Source: Siphonodentalium dalli
Taxonomy: Eukaryota > Mollusca > Scaphopoda > Gadilida > Siphonodentaliidae
DNA: 64,000 nucleotides
Assembly (NCBI GenBank): GCA_032622095.1
Contig: CP136066.1
Span: 197,152,816-197,216,815 of the forward strand
Reading direction: 5' to 3'
The notes beneath the pieces were generated by a model. That model did not search any database. It saw only the letters and a list, made by a program, of their open reading frames with translations, and had not been told where the DNA came from. Position numbers and translations under genes: made by a program. Shown here one piece after another: positions 56,194 through 64,000 of the stretch (positions within the stretch are counted from its first letter, which is position 1; every line of letters begins with the position of its first letter).

Positions 56194-56620
56194 CTAGCCT
56201 GAGTTTAGTGTGCATGTCAATTGCAGAATGGGGTCCCAGAGGGCGAATTTAGTGATGCTATCCCTCTGGGGATCTCATTCTGCTTAGGTATCATCTTCTC
56301 TGGAAAGTTTCTTTATTATACCATTTCTATAGAAACTTCTTCACATAGATTCTATTTCTTTTTTTAATTAGTTTCACTATATCCCCAAATTGGCAGACGA
56401 CACATTGCATAATCGAGGTTCCCAATGGGTGTACATCACAATATTCACCAATTGGGAAATTTAATCTGAGTCTATGTCTCCCATAGTAGATGAGGCCATG
56501 CAGAATGAGGTCCCGAAAGGGTGACTTTGTTGATGATAGCCCCTGTGCGCGATAGCGTCACTAAATTCACCCTCTGGGGGCCTCAATCTGCAAATGACAG
56601 GCACACTAAACTCAGGGTTG
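56194..56620. mobile_element. hAT-like miniature element, 427 bp
   Basis: Ends TAGCCTGAGTTTAGTGTGCA and GCACACTAAACTCAGGGTTG. The 8-bp flanks TCACCGGT (56186-56193) and TCACTGGT (56621-56628) differ at one base. The internal subrepeat GCAGAATG(G)GGTCCC...CTCATTCTGC is itself inverted near each end. Collinear with 59411-59843. Confidence 0.88.
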
Positions 56621-56639
56621 TCACTGGTAATCATCGCGA

Positions 56640-57130
56640 CCGTCTATAAATGCAAATTGTCATTTTAACGGTCATTACAAGTTTGAACAAGTCAAATAGT
56701 GTTATAATAAATATCGAAATGGGTAACGTTATATACAATATTTATCTCTCATACATTCAGTTATAACAGTGTTTATTGGAAAGGTATATTATTCATGAGT
56801 GCTTGATTAATGTGACATAACTACCCATGCCCCATTATATTCCCATAGGAAATGACCATAACAGCGGGACCAATCCCGATGTGTATTACCAAACACCTCA
56901 TTATGTATTCACCCAAATGGTATATAACTAAATACAATTCCCCAATATATCATGCTTGTCCTATTCCACTTCCGAGCATCTGATATGCAGAAGCTCGACT
57001 ACCATGATATTAGGGTCATCGGTCTATCACATTTGTATACATCACTTGTATTATTCACGACATATTAAAGACTTGTACATATCTATGTGTCCATTTACCT
57101 CACATTAACCATTAACATCATTAAAAACCC
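56640..57130. other. Non-coding stretch, no gene seen
   Basis: Unique AT-rich sequence without supported features. Confidence 0.4.
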
Positions 57131-57135
57131 GTTCT

Positions 57136-57275
57136 CAGTACAGGCTCTTACATATGTGAGACTCCCATGGGGAACCTCGCATATATGAGAGAATGTACTT
57201 GCTTGGAAGTTCAAGGTAAATATTGTTAGGCCAATGTATTCCCTTATATATATAACAGAATGCATTGGCAATTTT
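57136..57275. mobile_element. Double-hairpin element, copy 6 (diverged)
   Basis: GGCTCTTACATATGTGAGAC...GCATATATGAGAGAATGTAC forms the first hairpin. Then GTTAGGCCAATGTATTCCCT...AGAATGCATTGGC forms a degraded second one. The flank GAAGCTCCAGTCAG...GGGTTAAT matches 33180-33215. Confidence 0.75.
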
Positions 57276-57332
57276 TCGCAAAATTTCAGTTCATGAAGCT
57301 CCAGTCAGGTAGGGGTTAATATCCATTTGTGA

Positions 57333-57401
57333 GAAATGTTCAGATTATAAGTTCAACAAACTACCTATGACGGTTTGTTGAACTTATTATCTGAACATTT
57401 C
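57333..57401. repeat. Short foldback hairpin
   Basis: AAATGTTCAGATTATAAGTTCAACAAAC-type arms (AAATGTTCAGAT / ATCTGAACATTT and AAGTTCAACAAAC / GTTTGTTGAACTT) surround a short centre. A partial copy lies at 45165-45205. Confidence 0.8.
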
Positions 57402-57446
57402 CTAAAGAAACTACACTCATCAATGAGTATTTGGTGTGTGGCGAGT

Positions 57447-57655
57447 TAATGCGTACCACGCTTTCTTGTCGCCTCAGGTTCGATGTTAATGCATACCACG
57501 CTTTCTTGTCGCCTCAGGTTCGATGCACAGACGATAGCTATCGACTGCACTATATACAGAATCAACAGAAAAATAACGTCCGATCATGGTGCCTTTTTAT
57601 AGAGATCATGGTGCCTTCTATACGGATCATGGTGCCTTCTATACGGATCGTGATA
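57447..57655. repeat. 40-bp and 21-bp short tandem repeats
   Basis: GTTAATGCGTACCACGCTTT and the following 20 bp are duplicated (57447-57526). Four copies of GATCATGGTGCCTTCTATAC-type units follow (57583-57655). The GGTTCGATG inside the first repeat looks like a pol III B box, but no A box or tRNA fold accompanies it. Confidence 0.8.
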
Positions 57656-57835
57656 CTCATGTGACGAATATGATGCACTCTATAACGAAATTCCAGGGAT
57701 TTTAACACTTATAACTCTCATTGGGTCTAGACATTTCACAACACATCACATCAAACTCGATCAATACACACAGCTGTGTCATATCCAAAAATAACTCTGC
57801 AGAGTTATTGATCGCCCATTGAATATAAAAAGCTA

Positions 57836-58086
57836 TTCTTAAAGGCGTACTATGTTCTCATTTTACTATTCTTAAAGGCGTACTATGTTCTCCGTTATCT
57901 TAAAGCGTAATATGTTCTCCGTTATCTTAAAGGTGTACTATGTTCTCCGTTATCTTAAAGGCGTACTATGTTCTCCGTTATCTTAAAGGCGTACTATGTT
58001 CTCCGTTATCTTAAAGGCGTACTATGTTCTCCGTTATCTTAAAGGCGTACTATGTTCTCCGTTATCTTAAAGGCGTACTATGTTCT
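57836..58086. repeat. 28-bp minisatellite, about 9 copies
   Basis: Unit CTTAAAGGCGTACTATGTTC followed by TCCGTTAT; the middle copies are nearly identical. Confidence 0.95.
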
Positions 58087-58130
58087 TCGTTTACTATTTC
58101 AAGCCATGCCCTGCCGATCTGACACCGTAA

Positions 58131-58617
58131 AACCAACATATGTACGTTCTCTATATAAACCAACATATGTACGTTCTCTATATAAACCAATATCTGTACG
58201 TTCTCTATATAAACCAACATCTGTACGTTCTCTATATAAACCAACATCTGTACGTTCTCTATATAAACCAACATCTGTACGTTCTCTATATAAACCAACA
58301 TATGTACGTTCTCTATATAAACCAACATCTGTACGTTCTCTATGTAAACCAACATCTGTACGTTCTCTATATAAACCAACATCTGTACGTTCTCTATATA
58401 AACCAACATCTGTACGTTCTCTATATAAACCAACATCTGTACGTTATCTATATAAACCAACAGCTGTACGTTCTCTATATAAACCAACATATATACGTTC
58501 TCTATATAAACCAACATCTGTACGTTCTCTATATAAACCAATATCTGTACGTTCTCTATATAAACCAACATCTGTACGTTCTCTATATAAACCAACATCT
58601 GTACGTTCTCTATATAA
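58131..58617. repeat. 27-bp minisatellite, 18 copies
   Basis: Unit CTGTACGTTCTCTATATAAA followed by CCAACAT. The array starts about 45 bp after the 28-bp array, with unrelated sequence. Each unit carries a TATATAAA word, so the array holds about 17 TATA-box-like motifs in register. Frames on both strands are open because 27 is divisible by three; not regarded as coding. Confidence 0.95.
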
Positions 58618-58735
58618 GAAAATAATTTAATCGGACGCATAAGCCATGCATCAATATGAAATTTTGATTGACAGATATCGACGTTCAAAAGAGACAGTTT
58701 TAACATGTTTAGAAATTTTGTCAACCTACAACGTA

Positions 58736-59259
58736 GATCGTGTCATGAATCTCTACTCTGGCTAACTCCCGTAGAGACCATATTCCTCCAGTACATACCT
58801 TGGATCCTTTTGAAGTTTTGACAGGGAACCGTATAAATTCGAAAAAATAACGCGGGATATATTCTCAGTTATTATCTGTTCCTTAATAATGTAATTCATT
58901 GTAGGTAAAGGTCCCAGCTCGATATTTCACGATTTAAGTGACTTTGTGAGCGATTTTGCTTCGCATCGCTTACATGCAATTATTGAATTTCACCTCGGTA
59001 ATGAATTCAATATTTATTGCGATATCGGCTCACAAAAGTCACGGAAAAGCATGCAATTTCGAGTTATGACCTTCACCTATACAGCGAAGTACCGGTACAT
59101 TATTAAGGAATAAATATTAACTAAGAAATATAATCCCCGCATCATTATTTTCGACTTTATAAGGTTCCCCGTCAAAACTTCAAAAAGTTCCCAGGTTTTG
59201 TACTGGTGGAATATAATCTCTGCGGGCGTTAGCCAGAGTAGAGATTCATGGCATTATCT
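58736..59259. mobile_element. Foldback element with about 180-bp arms, copy 2
   Basis: Same arms as 53367-53866 (TCTCTACTCTGGCTAACTCC...TTGAAGTTTTGACAGGGAAC) and their complement, ending GTAGAGATTCATGGC. The centre differs from copy 1 (TTCACGATTTAAGTGACTTT region). Confidence 0.88.
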
Positions 59260-59410
59260 ACCTACAACGACGATCGTCTCTTTTAATGTGCGTCCATGCG
59301 CATGTCGCCCAAAACGAGGTAGGAGCTTTCTCCAATATGAACTTGTGTGATCCTTTTCGACGTAAAAATAACAAATATCTTATTGTAAAGATATCAGCGT
59401 GACCTGTGTG

Positions 59411-59843
59411 CAAGCTTGAGTTTAGTGTGCCTGTTATTTGCAGAACGAGGTCCTCAGAGGGTGAATTCAGTGATGCTATCCCGAATAGCATTAGGGTTAG
59501 GCCTCATCTTCTCTGGAAAGTTTCTTTATTTTTATCAGATTTTCTTTAGAAACTTCTTCACAGAGATTCTATTCATTTTTAGTTTAGTTTCTCTATAACC
59601 CCAAATTGGCAGACGACACATTGCATAATCGAGGTTTCCAATGGGTGTACACACAATATTCCCCATTTGGAAACTTCAATCTGAGTCTATGTCTCCCATA
59701 GCAGATGAGGCCTAAGCAGAATGAGTTCCTCGGAGGGTAATTTTGGTGATGCTATAACCCAATATGCGGGATAGCGTCACTAAATCCCCCTTCTACACGG
59801 GGACCTCATTCTGCAAATGACAGGCACACTAAACCCAGGCTTG
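59411..59843. mobile_element. hAT-like miniature element, 433 bp, perfect 8-bp TSD
   Basis: Ends CAAGCTTGAGTTTAGTGTGC and GCACACTAAACCCAGGCTTG. Both flanks are CCTGTGTG (59403-59410, 59844-59851). CA...TG ends and an 8-bp duplication are the standard hAT form. No transposase. Confidence 0.92.
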
Positions 59844-59854
59844 CCTGTGTGATG

Positions 59855-60165
59855 GGGACGATAGTGATTGACAGTGATATTGTTTCATTTTCTTTTAGTG
59901 TAAACATTTGACTTACATTACAGTATGATCATTCAAATTACTGAATTCGTGGCGTATTCGACAGTGTAGTAGTTGACTTTGCCGTAAATGTCATATATAC
60001 TTGTAGAATTGTGGAGGTTCTGTGCAATCTTTATTCAGGAATTGTTTAAATTCGGAAATCGTTTCGCACATTATCGCTTCGTCTGATAATTAATTCCAAA
60101 GTTTAACAGCATGTGGTGCGAATTATTTCGGTAAAGAGGTAGAAATGCAAAAGGGAGGTCTTAAG
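59855..60165. other. Non-coding stretch
   Basis: Unique sequence. TGTTTAAATTCGGAAATCG and AATTCCAAAGTTTAACAGC faintly recall RT-type LINE text on the minus strand, but too little is preserved to call it. Confidence 0.3.
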
Positions 60166-60169
60166 GAGG

Positions 60170-60967
60170 AAAAACTCTCAATTTCTAACTATCAGTTTGA
60201 AGGAAAAAAATAATTATCCTTCATAACCAATGTAATCTATAGTATTATAACAACACATGTTTACCCTCACGATATGAAAGATATGTTTGAATTATGTAAA
60301 AACAAAAAGTTGTTTAAAAAAAAAACAATTTGCCATGTTGGTAACAGGAAGTATTTGCAAATAAACACTGCATTATCTATCTTATTATACAAACTAGGGT
60401 CTACACTCGGTCTACTATCTGAAATCATGACTGTCACAAGAAAAAATAATTGGAAAGTCTTGTTTATTTTGTAGTTTTTTGGTAGCCATTTGCAGAAATA
60501 TTTTAATGGAGGAAAAGTCACCATAAAACAACATAATGTCTGAAAGGATGAATCACTATTGAGTGTTTACGTCTGTCAGATTATGGTAAACGTGGTTGGA
60601 TAATATTTATGTTGATTTATGTTGTTTTGGTCCTTCACAAAATGGCCACCAAAAAACTAAAATATGTAATGACAAATATTGTATTTATTTTCTCGCAGAC
60701 ATTCATGATTACAGATAGTAGACCTAGTGTAGACCCTAGTTCGGATAATAAACTAGATCATGCAGTGTTTTTTTGCGAAATAACTTCCTGTCAGACTCCC
60801 TGGTGATCTACATGACAAATTGGTCGTTTATTTTTTTTTAACCATTTGTTTTATACATAATTCAAACAAATGTCTCATATTGTGTGTTATAATACAATAG
60901 CAAACATTGGTTATGGAGGATAATGATGTTTTCCTTCAAATTTATAGTTAGAAATTGAGATTTTTGA
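60170..60967. mobile_element. Foldback element, about 800 bp, arms of about 350 bp
   Basis: CTCAATTTCTAACTATCAGT...TTGAAGGAAAA at the left is mirrored by TTTTCCTTCAAATTTATAGTTAGAAATTGAG at the right. Pairing continues through CATAACCAATG / CATTGGTTATG, GCCATGTTGG / TCCCTGGTGA, AACACTGCATTATCTA / TAGATCATGCAGTGTT and GGGTCTACACTCGGTCTACT / AGTAGACCTAGTGTAGACCC. The centre (60490-60690) is unpaired. No transposase. Confidence 0.88.
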
Positions 60968-60974
60968 AAATTCA

Positions 60975-61645
60975 CGAAATTGGGCGCATTCTTAAGTTAT
61001 CGTGCAGGTATCCACTTGAAGTTGTTGAATCCCTTGGGACATAGTTATATAGATACTGTGGGGTTGAATTTCTCGTAGTTTCATATAAATGAGCAAGTTT
61101 TGATTTCTCTGGCCTTTTCGATAGTTTCTGCCATCCAATTTCTATCAATAATTACAAATCCTAGTAGCCCCAGTTATTATATGTGCCAAAGGCCCATGCG
61201 GAAAATATCAGATGCACCAATATATGCTATACCAGTGACAAGGTTCACAAGTTCGATTTTGGAAAAAACACACCATCTGTCATATTTCTCATATATTCTC
61301 AAAACCTACCGACCAAAAACGACCTGAGTTCCCCTGTCCGGTAAGTAGTGATTATACACGGATACCAATTAAATTACTACGATCACATGCAATTGCGAAC
61401 TTGCGAATACACGTACGATATGTCGACTTTGCTTCAATTGACACCGTCAAGTTATATATCAAACGAAATGAAATGCATGCTCTATAACTTAGACTGGGGC
61501 ATCCTTTGGCTTAGTTGATAATTTTGTAGAATTATTGAGGATAGTAGGCGGACCGGGAAGTTGACGACCGTTTTACTCCTAGTTTTTCATTACCATTTGA
61601 AAGTTTTCGGTACGATATCTCGACTTCCCTTCGTTTGATACTATC
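60975..61645. other. Non-coding stretch, no gene seen
   Basis: Short ORFs without recognised domains; no repeats noted. Confidence 0.4.
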
Positions 61646-61654
61646 GCATTATAT

Positions 61655-61855
61655 ATTGAAGACTTATTCGGGTGCGCGGAACTGATAAGTTAGTATTCAG
61701 GTGCTATGCCAACTGGAGGAATGTAGCATTCTACAAACATCACCGAAAATCTCAAGCAAATTTACCGTAACACTCCATAAAAAAACATCGTCTGAACTAC
61801 GCTAAATTGTAAATATTTACTACTCGAATCGGGACGCATCTATCGGCGATAAACT
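61655..61855. repeat. 200-bp dispersed repeat, second copy
   Basis: Collinear with 54810-55010, same orientation. Confidence 0.8.
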
Positions 61856-61859
61856 AATA

Positions 61860-62750
61860 TATTATTGTGAAGCTAATAGATAGTGCCACCTTTCTAAGTC
61901 AAAATTGGAATATCCTATATAAGATGGCCACCAAAATGGCCACTGGAAGCGGAAAATATGACTATTTTTCACTAATATCTTCCAGATCAGTTTCTGCTGC
62001 TTGGAACTGGTTCAGAATTGCGACTAGTTGTTCTATTTGTCATGATAACTGAGCATTGGAATTAAATATGCCATTATGTGTGTCCCAGCCCCTTCCAGTA
62101 ACTCAAAATCGATTTTACAGAACGCGATTTAGAATTTTACCAAACATTCACCATTGGGATTCTAGTCACAATTCAATATAAAATGATCAGAACTGTGCAC
62201 TGTAAGCGAGGCATACCATTACTTATGACTACACCAATTCAATGGAACCGATATTGTCACTTTGGCTCAAAATGGTAGCCAAATGATGGAATATGGTATA
62301 TATTGCCCCATTGTGTCGCGCAATCGCTTAATTGATGAATACAATTTGACTAATATGCCTTCAATACATTGAATACTAACATTGCTGATGTACCTTGGTT
62401 AATTGTTACTGTTGTAACCACTGACATTGCCATAAATATTGGATTTTTCTCTCACAAACTTATGCATCAAAATCGGCAAACAATTACTTTTCAGGTTTGG
62501 ACCATTTTTGCAAGTAAAATGGAACTATCTTTGGCATAAAAACTGTTTTGATCTCTCTTACGTGTGTCACATTAGCTTTAGCATCAACATTGATGAACTA
62601 TTGTCGAGAACACCGTTTAGCATTTCCTCCATTGTGCATAAATGTCATCAAGATGAAAAACTCTCTGACATGACCTCTATATCCATTAACATATCCTTAA
62701 GTTAATGCGGAAAGCAATAGCCACCCAAGGTACACATGTACACACCACAC
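61860..62750. other. Non-coding stretch with AAGATGGCCACC-type motifs
   Basis: TATAAGATGGCCACCAAAAT at 61918 is the kind of text found in the foldback arms at 5940-6130. Otherwise unique and non-coding. Confidence 0.4.
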
Positions 62751-62779
62751 ACGACCATTCAATCACTCCATATGTACAT

Positions 62780-63860
62780 AAATTCCACATAAATGACCAT
62801 GCAGCCACTAGCTTTATACACATATACCTCACTCATGACCATACAGCCACACTTGGTTATACCCATACACCCCACACATGACCATACATCCACCATGGTC
62901 ATGAGTCATCATGTAGGCATGCCAGGTATACTCCTACACATCACCGGTGACCATATAGTCACTCCCGGTATACATACCGCATTCATGATCATAAGTCACT
63001 CCCTGTATACCTATTCACCTTGCCATTAGCCATATGGTCACTACCTGTATACATATTCGCCATACCATGGTCATATATCCACTCAATATATACATATACA
63101 CCATGCCCATGATTACAGGGTCACTCCAAGCATATATGTTCACCACATTCGTTATCATACTGTCACTCCCTGTATACATATTCACCTCACTATTAGCAAT
63201 ATGGTCAACCCCTGTATACCTATTCGCCATACACATGGTCGTATAGCCACTCAATATGTACATATACACCCGACACATGACCATAGCGTCACTCCAGGTA
63301 TACATATGACATGTACACCTCACCAATTGCCATACAGCTCTTCCATATATAACAATACCCCGCATACATCCACTCCAGACTTGGATATACACCTCACCTT
63401 CCTCATTATGGCAATTCATCCACTCACTGCATACTCGTACACCCCGCCATGATAATACGGTTACTTCCTGTATACCACAACGTATACATATACATCCCAC
63501 CATGACCACAAGGGCAACCCAATAGATCCACACTAGGTACACCTGTACATCCCACCCATGACCATAAAGTCACTCCATATATATAAACAACACACATATG
63601 ACTGTGTAGCTACTCTCGTTATGTCCATACACTACAGAGTGACCACACAGCCACACTCGGGTATACCCGTACATGTCCATAGTCACTACCTGTATACCTA
63701 TTCACCTCACACATGACCCATACAACCACTCCTTGTATACCTATATCACCATGGACACACCACACATGACCATATGGTCACCCATTGTATACCTATTCGC
63801 ATCAGTCATGATCGTACAATAACTCCCTGTATATATATTCACCTCCCATATGGCCATATC
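62780..63860. repeat. Diverged satellite, unit about 42-45 bp
   Basis: Around 25 poorly conserved units on the theme CATGACCATACAGTCACTCC followed by CTGTATACATATTCACCTCA. Unit length drifts because of small indels. The partly open frames on both strands have no recognisable domain. Confidence 0.85.
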
Positions 63861-64000
63861 GTCGCTCCCTGGCTGTGGGGAAAACGGTAAAAACAATAAC
63901 CATACACCTAATAAACAAGCAGCAATTATATTGAATACACGTACATACAATCAACACAAACAAGATTGGCTGCGGACACACGTACCACAGTAGCGATGTC

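Noticed and set aside
57465-57530. Pol III promoter or tRNA (GGTTCGATG box B)
   Set aside because: No A box at suitable spacing and no cloverleaf. The motif is part of a 40-bp tandem duplication.
58052-58724. Repetitive proteins of about 160-220 codons on both strands
   Set aside because: The 27-bp unit keeps frames open on both strands; no independent coding signal.
63015-63542. 175-codon minus-strand frame
   Set aside because: It lies wholly within the diverged 42-45 bp satellite and repeats the unit with no domain.

Overview
This is nuclear DNA from an animal, most likely a repeat-rich invertebrate. It is AT-rich, has GT-AG introns and no operons or ribosome-binding-site patterns. It carries pieces of CR1-like LINEs, a Penelope-like element, an RNase H-bearing LINE, many short terminal-inverted-repeat (TIR) and foldback elements, and at least ten minisatellite or satellite arrays. 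I cannot place the phylum from sequence alone; a marine lophotrochozoan or deuterostome would fit.

Conventional gene content is small. (1) An RBR-type E3 ubiquitin ligase lies on the minus strand. Exon 1 (54108-54725) carries RING1 and the IBR; exon 2 (50725-50884) carries RING2. Splice sites and reading phase match across an intron of about 3.2 kb that is full of foldback elements. (2) A symmetric phase 1-1 immunoglobulin-domain exon lies on the minus strand at 29357-29677, with a decayed paralogous exon 19 kb away at 10344-10669. (3) The last exon of an unrecognised secreted-looking protein lies on the plus strand at 4163-4467.

Region by region: 1-1350 is a 21-bp minisatellite. 1440-2060 holds a TIR-element end and a LINE scrap. 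2100-4160 is intergenic or intronic with two hairpins. 4163-4610 is the terminal exon. 5170-9607 is one 4.4-kb foldback transposon with 5-bp target duplications. 9714-11450 holds a hairpin, the Ig pseudo-exon and small minisatellites. 11770-16270 is a segmental duplication around a LINE with an inverted 5' part. 16500-18120 is a 35-bp minisatellite with a duplicated leader. 18487-19280 is a TIR element whose sister copy sits at 43750-45117. 19370-21300 holds hairpins, a Penelope GIY-YIG remnant with a hammerhead-like core, and a TTAA element. 21384-23165 holds a hairpin, a 62-bp array and a 33-bp array with 19 perfect TGACGTCA sites. 23549-27320 is a second copy of the 4.4-kb family split by a compound insertion. 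27600-34640 holds foldbacks, the intact Ig exon, an 8-bp-TSD element with a nested insertion, and a degenerate repeat. 36682-37293 is an RNase H remnant. 37935-41500 holds a diverged satellite of about 190 bp and a 0.7-kb duplication. 43750-50396 is a cluster of TIR elements. 50725-54725 is the RBR gene. 54810-61855 is more nested TIR elements and two adjacent minisatellites. 62780-63860 is a diverged satellite of about 42 bp.

The main biology visible is repeat turnover: nested insertion, expansion of tandem arrays inside TIR elements, and a very high density of long inverted repeats. The best leads are the two-copy element with a CACGGTG terminus and 5-bp target duplications (Transib/RAG-like in form), the CRE-like array, the double-hairpin elements and the hidden RING2 exon.
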